Shown: one piece after another, positions 26,415 through 34,336 of the stretch
Numbering within the stretch: the first letter of the stretch is position 1
Layout: the number at the start of each line of letters is the position of its first letter
Source: Paenibacillus silvisoli
GTDB taxonomy: Bacteria > Bacillota > Bacilli > Paenibacillales > Paenibacillaceae
Direction of reading: 5' to 3'
Assembly: GCF_030866765.1 (NCBI RefSeq)
Contig: NZ_CP133017.1
Span: 404,501-468,500, forward strand
DNA length: 64,000 nucleotides
Program-made: the position numbers and the translations under genes
Notes under the pieces: generated by a model
The model's input: only the letters and a program-made list of their open reading frames with translations
Database searches by the model: none
What the model was told of the DNA's origin: nothing

Positions 26415-26810
26415 ATGAATGAGGTCTATGTCCAGATCGCAGCAAGTATCGGCGCTGCGCTGCTGGCCGCCATCGCGATTTTTCAAATTCTGCTGTTAGC
26501 GGGAGCGCCGCTGGGCGAGTACAGCTGGGGCGGGAAGCATACGGGGGTTTTGCCGCCGCCGCAGCGATGGATGAGCCTTCCTGCCGCCATTATTCTTTGT
26601 TTGATGGGATTTGTTTTACTCATCCATACGAACGTACTCTCGGTGGATGCTTTCACCTCTACAAGAGGCTTCGTATGGGGGATTACGATTTTTCTGGGGT
26701 TAAACACTCTCGGAAATGCGGCATCTAAGAGCCGTAAGGAGAAAGTGGTTATGACACCGGTGTCCGGGCTTTGTTTTTTGATGAGTTTAACGGTGTTAAT
26801 TTTTGGATAG
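26415..26810 (+). CDS. Small four-helix membrane protein of unknown function
   Basis: A 131-residue protein with four hydrophobic segments (about 8-28, 54-72, 84-100 and 113-130). The conserved-looking stretch LLLAGAPLGEYSWGGKHTG between the first two suggests a family, but I cannot name it. AGGGGG lies 8 nt before the ATG. It stands alone between two terminators. Nothing in the context tells its role. Confidence 0.7.
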   Translation: MNEVYVQIAASIGAALLAAIAIFQILLLAGAPLGEYSWGGKHTGVLPPPQRWMSLPAAIILCLMGFVLLIHTNVLSVDAFTSTRGFVWGITIFLGLNTLGNAASKSRKEKVVMTPVSGLCFLMSLTVLIFG

Positions 26811-26829
26811 ATGCAATCGCAGCGTGGGG

Positions 26830-26857
26830 GAGTGCCGTCGGAGGCGCTCTTTTTTTG
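26830..26857 (+). terminator. Rho-independent terminator
   Basis: Stem GAGTGCC (26830-26836) / GGCGCTC (26843-26849) followed by eight T. Confidence 0.8.
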
Positions 26858-26907
26858 TTTACGGATAAATGCGGACAACCAGAAGGAAAAAATGTACAAC
26901 CGCCATC

Positions 26908-26970
26908 TTTACAGACCGTCAGTCGGTATGGTATATTTTGTATCGAGATGACAGACCGACGGTCGGTCTG
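26908..26970 (+). promoter_or_regulatory. TetR promoter with two operator copies
   Basis: -35 TTTACA (26908-26913) and -10 TATATT (26932-26937). An imperfect operator CAGACCGTCAGTCGGTATG (26912-26930) fills the spacer, and a perfect palindrome CAGACCGACGGTCGGTCTG (26952-26970) lies downstream of the -10, 40 nt centre to centre. This is the arrangement of an autoregulated TetR-family gene. Confidence 0.75.
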
Positions 26971-26996
26971 GTCGAAATGAAAGGATGTACGTAGCC

Positions 26997-27578
26997 ATGT
27001 CAACCGTAAAATCGAGCTTTCAAACGATCATGGATGCCGCCGAGGCGCTTATTCAAGAGAAGGGGTGCAGACAGACGACGCTGCAGGACATCATCCAGCG
27101 AACCGGCATGTCGAAGGGCGCCATCTATCATTACGTATCCAGCAAAGACGAATTGTTCGGCTTGGTGCTCAAATCGCGCGTCGAGCAGATCAATGCCAGG
27201 TTTACCGAAATCGTAGCGAGCCCGGATACGGCTGGTCTTGGCAACCCTCTCCAGCTCATTGCCGAAGGCATGGTCCGTTCCACGAGCCATCAAGACGTGA
27301 CGAACAAAATTTTCATTTACCTGCTGAGTCAAATGGACAATGCGAAGGTCGAAGCGATCCTCCAAGACATTTACCGGTTTACGTTGGACACCTGCACGGG
27401 CTGGATTGAAGTCGGCAAGCTGCACAAGGTGATTCCCGCCGAGGCCGACGGAGCGCAAATCGCGAACATGCTGGTCATGTTCATGTATGGACTAAGGGTA
27501 CAGAACACAATCCTGCCCGATCAGAGTCCCATGTCCGTTCAAGATTTGATTGTCTTCATGTCCAAAGCATTGAGATAA
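26997..27578 (+). CDS. TetR/AcrR-family transcriptional repressor
   Basis: A 193-residue regulator. The N-terminal helix-turn-helix is clear (TTLQDIIQRTGMSKGAIYHY, followed by KDELF). The C-terminal ligand domain matches no subgroup I can name. Start 26997 was chosen because AAAGGATG (26980-26987) fits it; the in-frame ATG at 26985 overlaps that site. Two copies of a CAGACCGNC palindrome in its promoter imply autoregulation. It is followed after 16 nt by a DUF2306 membrane protein and an overlapping second membrane gene, which are the likely targets. Confidence 0.88.
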   Translation: MSTVKSSFQTIMDAAEALIQEKGCRQTTLQDIIQRTGMSKGAIYHYVSSKDELFGLVLKSRVEQINARFTEIVASPDTAGLGNPLQLIAEGMVRSTSHQDVTNKIFIYLLSQMDNAKVEAILQDIYRFTLDTCTGWIEVGKLHKVIPAEADGAQIANMLVMFMYGLRVQNTILPDQSPMSVQDLIVFMSKALR

Positions 27579-27594
27579 CGGAGGGGGAGCCCGA

Positions 27595-28260
27595 ATGATT
27601 ATGCGGAATAAAAAGGTTATTTTACCGATCGTGTATGTGCTGGCCTATCTGTTTACGTTCTACATCGTGCTTCAATATTTAATCTATAAGCCGAGTCAGG
27701 CGGGGATGGTGTCCGCCAAGCTGCAGGACGCTTCGTTCCCGTACGCCGTATGGAAGCTATTCTTCTATCCGCATATTTTTCTAGGTATCGCCGCGCTGCT
27801 GATTGGCGCCTATCAGCTGACGAAACGAAGCCGCCAAAATCCGGCGAGGCACAAGCAGCTGGGCAGATTCTACGGAATCGCGATTTTAGTGAACGTACTC
27901 GTCGTCCCTTATATCGCGCTGTATGCAACAGGTGGAACGCCTTCGACGATTGCTTTTCTGGTCTTGGATCTGTTCTGGCTGGGGACGACGGCGATCGGCA
28001 TCCGGCACATCATGGGCAAAAAAGTGCTTCAGCACAGGCAGTGGATGCTCCGCAGCTACGCGATCACCTTCGTCTTCGTCACGTTCCGGATCGTGCTCGC
28101 GATTGTCCAGCTATCGATCGATGCGCCGCGCAGCTTCACGTTTCCGCTCGCCGTCTATCTGTCCATTGCGCTCAATTTGGCCATTACCGAATGGTATCTG
28201 GGCAAACGCCGCAGCCGTAACGCTGCTCAACCGATCGAAGGAGCGATGCAGCATGTCTAA
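27595..28260 (+). CDS. DUF2306-family membrane protein
   Basis: A 221-residue protein with about six membrane helices. The features HIFLGIAALLIGAYQL, an Arg/His-rich loop before LGRFYG and HRQWMLRSYAITFVFVTFRI agree with DUF2306, a family found next to TetR regulators and stress genes. Conserved membrane histidines suggest haem or metal binding but this is unproven. GGAGGGGGAG precedes the ATG. The next gene overlaps it by 8 nt. Confidence 0.8.
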   Translation: MIMRNKKVILPIVYVLAYLFTFYIVLQYLIYKPSQAGMVSAKLQDASFPYAVWKLFFYPHIFLGIAALLIGAYQLTKRSRQNPARHKQLGRFYGIAILVNVLVVPYIALYATGGTPSTIAFLVLDLFWLGTTAIGIRHIMGKKVLQHRQWMLRSYAITFVFVTFRIVLAIVQLSIDAPRSFTFPLAVYLSIALNLAITEWYLGKRRSRNAAQPIEGAMQHV

Positions 28261-28864
28261 GCGAATGGTTGTCATCTTTACGCTGTTAATTAACGGTGTG
28301 GTGCCGTGGGCGCTATACGTATGGCTGTCGGATTACATGAGCAGCTTAGCTGCCTTGTCCATCGCGACGCTCGTGCCGCTGATCGACAACGTCGTCCATC
28401 TGGCGAAGCACCGCAGGCTGGATGCGTTCGGCTCGTTAATGCTGTTTACGTTCGTGCTTACGATCGCGCTCGTCCTGCTGGGCGGCAGCGAAAAAATATT
28501 GCTCGTCCGCGAGTCGCTGATTACCGCCGGTGTCGGTCTTGTTTTTCTCGGCTCCTTGTTCTTCAGCCGTCCGATGATGTACCATCTGGCGACGCGCTTC
28601 ATTGTGGGGAACGATTTTCCGGCCAGCTGGGGCTATGCCTATTTCCGTTTTGTGATGCGGTTCATGACGATCGTATGGGGACTCATCCTGACATCCGAAG
28701 CCGGCGTTCGGGTATACATGGTCTATCACATGTCCACGGAAAGATACTTGGCGCTTTCCAACGTGGTGCTGTACGGCTTTATCGGCGCCGCCGTGCTGTG
28801 GACGGTCGTTTACCGCCGCCATTCTGCCGCCAAGTTCCTTCAGATGAAACGGAACGCCATGTAG
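28253..28864 (+). CDS. VC0807-like six-helix membrane protein
   Basis: A 203-residue protein of about six hydrophobic helices; it begins MSKRMVVIFTLLINGVVPW and contains the ATLVPLIDNVV segment typical of VC0807-type proteins (function unknown). Start 28253 has GAAGGAG at 28238-28244 and overlaps the DUF2306 gene by 8 nt, which indicates coupled translation. A longer open frame back to 27923 is a shadow of the upstream gene. It shares the TetR-controlled operon. Confidence 0.8.
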   Translation: MSKRMVVIFTLLINGVVPWALYVWLSDYMSSLAALSIATLVPLIDNVVHLAKHRRLDAFGSLMLFTFVLTIALVLLGGSEKILLVRESLITAGVGLVFLGSLFFSRPMMYHLATRFIVGNDFPASWGYAYFRFVMRFMTIVWGLILTSEAGVRVYMVYHMSTERYLALSNVVLYGFIGAAVLWTVVYRRHSAAKFLQMKRNAM

Positions 28865-28882
28865 CTGGAGGAGAGGAATGCG

Positions 28883-29383
28883 ATGGAGATCGTCCGGCTG
28901 ACCAAAGAAGACGTGAAAAGCTTGGTTTTGCTATACCGGGAAGCGACTGTTAGCTTGAGAAAAACAGGCATCCGCCAATGGGACCGGTTCTATCCGAACC
29001 GATTCGTCATCGGCGCCGACGTGCGAAGGGGAACGGTGTTCGGAATTCGCGAAGAGGGAAACGTGATCGGTGCCATCGTCGTGGATCGCCGGCAGAGCGG
29101 AAGGTATGGGAACTTGCGCTGGCGTGACGAGACAGGTGAACCGGCATGCATTCATCGGCTCGCGGTGTACCCGTTATGCCAAGGGCGGGGAATCGGGCGC
29201 AGGCTGCTCCGGTTCGCCGAAGAACATGCTCGGAGCGCGGGCGGTTCCAGCATCCGGCTCGACGTTTATTCCGGAAACGATGGAGCCGTCGGCATGTACC
29301 GGCGGGCAGGCTATTCGGAGGTCGGCGTGATCCGCTTTCCGATGCGCAAGGTGCCGTATTACTGCTTCGAGAAGCTGCTGTAA
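28883..29383 (+). CDS. GNAT-family N-acetyltransferase
   Basis: A 166-residue acetyltransferase. The acetyl-CoA loop is visible in RLAVYPLCQGRGIGRRLL (about residues 92-109), with the later LDVYSGNDGAVGMYRRAGY motif of the GNAT fold. It probably acetylates an amine on a small molecule or protein N-terminus; the substrate cannot be read. It follows the membrane-protein gene after 18 nt with GGAGGAG as ribosome site and may be the last gene of the TetR operon. A bidirectional terminator follows. Confidence 0.88.
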   Translation: MEIVRLTKEDVKSLVLLYREATVSLRKTGIRQWDRFYPNRFVIGADVRRGTVFGIREEGNVIGAIVVDRRQSGRYGNLRWRDETGEPACIHRLAVYPLCQGRGIGRRLLRFAEEHARSAGGSSIRLDVYSGNDGAVGMYRRAGYSEVGVIRFPMRKVPYYCFEKLL

Positions 29384-29394
29384 GAGCAAACAAA

Positions 29395-29415
29395 AAAGCC
29401 CCAAGCAGGGGCTTT
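29395..29415. terminator. Bidirectional terminator between GNAT and PhyH genes
   Basis: AAAGCCCC (29395-29402) / GGGGCTTT (29408-29415) with a 5-nt loop, A-rich on one side and T-rich on the other, between convergent genes. Confidence 0.8.
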
Positions 29416-29437
29416 GAACACGTTTATATAGATGCCG

Positions 29438-30394
29438 CTAAACGCCCTTCTCCGAATACTCTTCCCGCTTATAAGGGAAGCCCTCGTCTTCTTTCAACCC
29501 GAGCGATTGGCGAATCATCCGTTCAACGACCGAATAATCCTGCGGATTGCTGCGGTTGAAATTCATCGGCTCTTTCGTCGGCGTGCAGCGATTGCACATA
29601 AATCTCGGTACGCCCAGATCATTGTCGGACGGCGCATGGTAAAGGAACGGATGGCACAGCACGACGTCGCCCGGCGAGCCTGTCGTTTCCACGACGCGCA
29701 AGGAGTAGCCGTCCGGGTCGTGATACGTGGTATTCATGAATTTAGCCAGATGCGCCTTCTTCGCCGCCTTGTCATCCGCGCCGGCCTCGTTACTGTAAAT
29801 ATCCGCCGCAGGCTTTTGCCGGCTGACCAATTCCGCTAACCATGGATGCTGGTTGCACAGCTTGATCGCTTCGCCGAGGCTGAGTCCTTGCGGGTGCTGC
29901 GCCAATAATTTGGCGACGATATGGTGCGAGCCCTCTGCGACAAGCGTACCGGAGCCGCCTGGACGCACGTCGGAGAAGAGGCCGACGAACAGAAGCCCTT
30001 GCTGCCAGCTGTCCAAGTAATGCCGGAAATGACTGCCGTCATAATGCCAGCCACCGGGAACCTCAGGTCCGAAGTTTATAATAAATCCGCCCCAAATGGC
30101 GTTGTGCTTTTTGCTGCCTTCCACCCATCTGCCTTCGCCAAGCAGATCCTCAACGGCCCCCGTCAGCTTGTCCGTATTGCAGCCGTCCGCAACGGAGTCG
30201 GTATAGTTGCCCAATCGAACGACAGGCTTGGTCCATGTGCTTGAATCCTCTTTGTCTACGCCGTGCTCGGCAAGGCGCTCCCACAGAAATTGCTGTACTT
30301 TAAGAGCCTCTTCGCGGGGAAAAGCTTGCTCGATCTTTACCCAGCCTTTCTCCATAAAGTGCTCGATTTGTTGGTTTGTTAGTACTTTAGCCAA
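29438..30394 (-). CDS. Phytanoyl-CoA dioxygenase-family (PhyH) oxygenase
   Basis: A 318-residue Fe(II)/2-oxoglutarate-dependent oxygenase. The metal pair H117-x-D119 lies in GWHYDGSHF, the distal His is H248 or H253 (VLCHPFLYHAPSDN), and the 2-oxoglutarate-binding Arg is probably R264. Members hydroxylate lipids or small metabolites; bacterial ones also act in natural product and osmolyte synthesis. It is a single-gene unit facing the GNAT gene. A CCAACTAGTTGG palindrome lies about 70 nt upstream of its start. The substrate is unknown. Confidence 0.85.
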   Translation of the reverse strand: MAKVLTNQQIEHFMEKGWVKIEQAFPREEALKVQQFLWERLAEHGVDKEDSSTWTKPVVRLGNYTDSVADGCNTDKLTGAVEDLLGEGRWVEGSKKHNAIWGGFIINFGPEVPGGWHYDGSHFRHYLDSWQQGLLFVGLFSDVRPGGSGTLVAEGSHHIVAKLLAQHPQGLSLGEAIKLCNQHPWLAELVSRQKPAADIYSNEAGADDKAAKKAHLAKFMNTTYHDPDGYSLRVVETTGSPGDVVLCHPFLYHAPSDNDLGVPRFMCNRCTPTKEPMNFNRSNPQDYSVVERMIRQSLGLKEDEGFPYKREEYSEKGV

Positions 30395-30465
30395 AACAGT
30401 TACCTCCCATGAACGGAATTAGGCATGAATAAGCAGCCACAATCAAACTTAAAAGGTAATATTCG

Positions 30466-30477
30466 CCAACTAGTTGG
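30466..30477. promoter_or_regulatory. Palindrome upstream of the PhyH gene
   Basis: CCAACTAGTTGG is a perfect 12-bp palindrome inside the 190-bp gap between the PhyH start (30394) and the CcdC-like gene end (30585). It may be an operator; no promoter boxes could be placed firmly. Confidence 0.3.
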
Positions 30478-30545
30478 GCGTTCCTTCCTAGTTATAAAAA
30501 TGTACATCCGCCGAGCTGCAGGTCTTGCGTCCATACAACGAACAA

Positions 30546-30568
30546 CCCAGTCCGTACCGCGGACTGGG
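30546..30568 (-). terminator. Terminator of the CcdC-like gene
   Basis: CCCAGTCC (30546-30553) / GGACTGGG (30561-30568); on the minus strand it follows the CcdC-like stop and is trailed by TTGTTCGTTG, a weak T-rich tail. Confidence 0.5.
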
Positions 30569-30584
30569 TCTGCTGCGTTTCTAT

Positions 30585-31079
30585 TTAGTTCACCCGAATA
30601 GGAGAAGACGACCGGAGCAAGCGGCGGAACTTAATAAACGAAACGACTCGCCAAGGAATGAGATACCCCATGGCCACCATCATGAAGAGCGCCATGAGAT
30701 TCTGAGGGTTCATGTCGGAAAACTCCTGGCGAAGCACGAACCGCACGATCAGAACGCCGAGGAATGCGATAATAAATCCCCAGTTTTTCTGGGCATAGAT
30801 CTGGTTATCCGCCCGCACCTCGTAATTGGTCGTCCAAATGAGCGGAATCGAGAAGAGGATGCCGGTTCCGAAGGCCGCGGCAAACGCCCAAGCAGGTTCG
30901 TTTACATCCGGGTTAAAAAACAACGTCACTGCAGGCAGCATGAACAATAAAGGAATCAGGATGCGCAGTCCATTGCCCCGAATAGGGCGGTACATGCTTC
31001 TCGTCCTGCGCCATAAGACCAAAGCTGCGATAGCAGCAATCATTACGTAAATCGAACTTCCACCGTTCAATCGAATCAC
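30585..31079 (-). CDS. CcdC-like (DUF1453) membrane protein
   Basis: A protein of up to 164 residues with about five membrane helices and the segment RILIPLLFMLPAVTLFF that recalls CcdC of Bacillus, a membrane protein first described near cytochrome c maturation genes; its role is unclear. The GTG at 31079 has a GATGAGGT site that overlaps it; an ATG 12 codons downstream is an alternative start, so the exact N-terminus is uncertain. It is a single-gene unit and divergent from the SLH-repeat genes. Confidence 0.7.
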   Translation of the reverse strand: MIRLNGGSSIYVMIAAIAALVLWRRTRSMYRPIRGNGLRILIPLLFMLPAVTLFFNPDVNEPAWAFAAAFGTGILFSIPLIWTTNYEVRADNQIYAQKNWGFIIAFLGVLIVRFVLRQEFSDMNPQNLMALFMMVAMGYLIPWRVVSFIKFRRLLRSSSPIRVN

Positions 31080-31271
31080 CTCATCCGTAAGATACTCCTA
31101 TCTTATAAGCTGCGGCATGCCGTGTGTAGTGACAAACGTCACCCGATAAGGTTGACATCAGACATGAGGCTCTATGCTGCTGCAATTCGTTTACTCCTAG
31201 GTGAAGGAATCTTTAGGAAAGGCTCGAATATATGGTGCTGGAGACCTAAACTGTCAGGGGGATTTAGAGCG

Positions 31272-32340
31272 GTGCGCCAGTATTCAACAGAGTCCAGGCG
31301 ACGCAGCGGGTATAGGGCTGTCGTTGTCATGGTCGTTTTGATGTTCGTCGTGCAGCTCGGATCGGTCGCTGCCGTACACGGAGCCAGCGAGGAGCTAAAG
31401 TTAACCAGAGGGATCAAGCAGATTATTAGCGGGGACGGTATTCTTACAATTTTGGATCGCGCTAAATTGCCGGAAATCGCGAAGGATTTTATGGGCATAA
31501 GCGTATGGTCGACTTTTACGCCGATTGGCGTAGCTTATGCCGGCATGGAGGCTTTCGCGGAGCGGCCCTATCCTTATCCGGAAACGGGTTATCCTACGGG
31601 CGTGGCCCGGGATGGCATCAACTATGTGCTTACCATTCTTTATAACGATGACCGTACGCCTGTCGGCTACTATGAGAACAAGATTGACTTTCCGGGAAGC
31701 AACGGTAATCCCTCGGCCCAGATTCCCGGTGTTTCGGCAGAAACCCCCTATCTCGATGTAAAAGGCAGCTACTGGGCAGCCGATGCGATTAAAGCGATAT
31801 CCGACAGGAAGGTAATGACGGGCTATCCGGACGGGATTCAGGCCGGAGAACATCGTCTCAAGGGCGGAGCTCGCCAAGATCGTCGTGCTCGCGGCCGGAC
31901 TTCAGCCGGACAAAACGGCGAAGGCGTCCTTCGCCGATATTAAACAGAACGAGTGGCACACGCCCTATATTGAAGCGGCCAAAACATATCTCAGCGGATT
32001 TACGCGAAACGACGGCCAATTCGTGTTCAAACCGTCATCTCCGGCGCTCCGCGAGGATATTGCGGTAGCGGTCGTGAAATTAGCGGGGCTGAATAAGGCA
32101 ACGGCATCCGATCATGGCAGCGTCAAGAAGCTGTTCAAAGACGCAGCCGGCATATCGGAATATGCCAAGGATTATGTGGTGCTGGCGGTGGAAAACGGGC
32201 TGATCTCGGGCTTCCCAGACGATACGTTCCGGGCGCAGCAGCCTATATCGCGAGCGCAAGCCGCAGCCATTCTGTACCGGTTGTACCGTGATGATAACGA
32301 GAGCCCAAACACTGCAGCAAGCGAGGACGTGATTCGATGA
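31272..32340 (+). pseudogene. SLH-domain surface protein with one KLP repeat, frameshifted
   Basis: Frame 1 (31272 to about 31835) encodes a signal peptide, one ~95-residue repeat (31410-31690; LDRAKLPEIAKDF core) and the start of an SLH domain up to MTGYPDG. At 31836 an extra A shifts the frame; without it the reading is DGFRPENIVSRAELAK and continues through the rest of three SLH domains to 32340. The intact product would be a wall-anchored protein of about 355 residues. GTG start at 31272 with AGGGGGAT. The stop overlaps the ATG of the next gene (ATGA), so both belong to one operon. Whether the indel is biological or an assembly error is open. Confidence 0.75.
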
Positions 32341-33457
32341 ACCGCAGACCCTATTATCGTTTTTTGCTATTCTTTCTAGCCTTATTTCTTCTTTCTACGA
32401 GCTTGGAAATCCAAGCGTCGGGGGCAAGCAAGATCGTAGAAGTACCCGGTCCCGGTGACGGCATCTTCCATTTGACCGGGGTGTTAGGCTTTAAAACCTT
32501 TGTTGATCGGAAGAAGCTGCCCGCCTTTGCGCGAAATTTCACGGGCATAAGCGTCTATTCGAACGATAAGCCTTTACGCGCGAAGGAGAAAGGGGTTTCC
32601 AAGTTTGCCGTCATTCCCGACGCCTATTCCAATAGAGGCTATGCCAGCGCCGGTTTTGTGAAAGGCGGAACCTACTACGTCATCACGATCCTCTATGACG
32701 CGAACAACAAGCCGCTCGTTTTTCAAGAAACGGCGGTCAAGCTGGCGGGCAATGGCAAAGAACTGCCCGTTTCGCCGAAGAAGCCTCCGAAACCGCTGGA
32801 GGTGACGACCGGCATCAAACATGTTCTCGGTATTATGGGCTTCAAAACGATTGTGGATCGCACGAAATTGCCGGCGTTCGCCAAGTCGTTCTCGCGGATC
32901 GGCGTAGCTTCCTTGAAGGCGCCTTTTGGCGTAAGTCTTGCCGGGGGGATTCGCGAATTCGCGGGTTACTCGGAGCCCTATCAAGAAAGCGGCTACAGCA
33001 GCGGATTGCCTTACTCCGGATATAATTATGCGCTAACCATCCTATACGACGAGGAAAATAAGCCGATTGCCTATCAGGAAGCCCTTCTTTATATTCCTAG
33101 AAATCTAAGGAGTTATCGGAACAGCCGCGTCCGCCGAAGCCGAAGGAAGAACTGACGGCGGGCGTAACGCATCTCGTAGGCGTGAAGTCGTTTACCACGT
33201 TCGTGGATCGGACCAAGCTGCCCGATTTCGCAAAGGATTTTAAGTACATCAGCGTAGGAACGTCGAGCTCCCCGTTTGCCGTGGCCTACATTGGCATCAA
33301 GCATTTTAGCGACGGGCTCAAGTTCGAGTACCAGAAGACGGGCTATCGCAACATCGTCGAGCGCAAAGGGCATTTTAATGTGCTAACCCTGCTGTATGAC
33401 GCCGACAGAAAACCGATTGCGTATTATGAAACGTTACTCATCATTCCGGATAAGTGA
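32337..33457 (+). pseudogene. Secreted protein with three KLP repeats, frameshifted before the third
   Basis: A signal peptide is followed by two copies of the ~95-residue repeat (32460-32745 and 32811-33093), each with the core VDRxKLPAFA and ending in LTILYD-type strands. The frame then runs into a short Arg-rich tail and stops at 33155. Adding one A in the AAA at 33101-33103 restores a linker KSKELSEQPRPPKPK, like the linker before copy two, and a third full copy (33161-33454) to the stop at 33457. The intact product would be about 373 residues with no anchor. The repeat is shared with the SLH gene upstream. I do not recognise the family; secretion and the linked SLH protein suggest a cell-surface role. 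Confidence 0.7.
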
Positions 33458-33473
33458 CGAAATAACGAAGAAA

Positions 33474-33499
33474 AAGCCCGACCGCGCGAGGTCGGGCTT
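33474..33499. terminator. Bidirectional terminator
   Basis: AAGCCCGACC (33474-33483) / GGTCGGGCTT (33490-33499), 6-nt loop, between the convergent repeat-protein and VOC genes. Confidence 0.82.
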
Positions 33500-33503
33500 C
33501 GTT

Positions 33504-33899
33504 CTATTTCGCATTCTCGTCCGGCTGATGAATGCCGAAAATATTGCCTTCCGTGTCGATGTAATAGCCTTGCCACGCCATGCCGGGCAGGGCGTACTTC
33601 GGCAGGGCCGTCGTGCCGCCGAGCTTCAGAATCTTGGCTTCCGTCGCGTCATAGTCGCCGATCCCCATTGTACAAGAATAGCCGTTCATGGCCTGACCCG
33701 GTTCCGGCCGTGCGCCTCTGCGCTGCACCAGCGCCCCGTTGATGCCCATTTCCTTCGCGTCGCCGGTCGTCGCGCCATAATAAGGCATCCCCGCGTACTC
33801 GCTCCAATCCTCGAACGTCCACCCAAACACTTCTCCGTAAAACGTCTTCGCGCGCTCCATGTCATCGACATGAATTTCGAAATGAACTAATCTTCCCAT
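33504..33899 (-). CDS. VOC/glyoxalase-superfamily protein
   Basis: A 131-residue protein with two paired beta-alpha-beta-beta-beta modules: FEIHVDDMERAKTFYGEVFGW at the N-terminus and GYYIDTEGNIFGIHQPD at the C-terminus. It resembles the common VOC-family proteins that bind a metal and a small ligand; known roles range from glyoxalase to antibiotic binding. No close functional subgroup can be named. Minus-strand ribosome site AGGAG lies just upstream. It is a single gene. Confidence 0.85.
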   Translation of the reverse strand: MGRLVHFEIHVDDMERAKTFYGEVFGWTFEDWSEYAGMPYYGATTGDAKEMGINGALVQRRGARPEPGQAMNGYSCTMGIGDYDATEAKILKLGGTTALPKYALPGMAWQGYYIDTEGNIFGIHQPDENAK

Positions 33900-34336
33900 G
33901 ACAATCGCTCCTGTCCCTTTGAACTCTTATATATCATTCTTTATTAGGGTTTCCGTTCCTACCGGAAGTATAAGAAAGGATTGTAAATTATTTTTCAGGG
34001 ACGCTATTCGACAGATAGACCAAAAAATGGAGTATTTTACGTTTGCGGAGCAAACATGCACTTTCTGTGTAGGAATCCCGCGGATCAAGGGAAAAGGCGT
34101 CGTCTGAGCGCAGGAAAATGCGCTAATAAATGGAAAAACCACACTTTGGTCGAAATTTCAAGCGGGCATAGTCTAAAGTTTTCTTAAAAAAATATGTTAC
34201 AGATAGTAGCAATTATCCAATTACTGTGATACAATCGGTATTGTAAAGCGAAAGGCGGAGAACTACGTCGGGTTATGGCTCTTTATGGCTGGCCGCATCG
34301 AACGCTGTCAGAAGAAAGGTGAGCTGGTGATCATGC
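33900..34336 (+). other. Intergenic region before the pilus operon
   Basis: About 440 bp with no credible gene (a 69-codon ORF at 33898-34107 has no ribosome site and a composition unlike coding DNA here). It holds the divergent VOC promoter on the left, a GAGCGC/GCGCT hairpin near 34108-34125 and the pilus promoter near 34230. I looked for a cyclic-di-GMP riboswitch and found no matching core. Confidence 0.5.
34227..34235 (+). promoter_or_regulatory. Extended -10 promoter of the pilus operon
   Basis: TGATACAAT with no good -35 box; a start near 34243 would give a leader of about 95 nt before the first prepilin-like gene. The TGATACAATCGG block is shared with the cohesin operon promoter. Confidence 0.5.

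Noticed and set aside
33898-34107. 69-codon ORF in the pre-pilus gap
   Set aside because: No ribosome site, overlaps the VOC promoter, low-coding composition.
34236-34336. Cyclic di-GMP riboswitch in the pilus leader
   Set aside because: I looked for the GEMM core sequences and paired helices; the leader is too short and lacks them.
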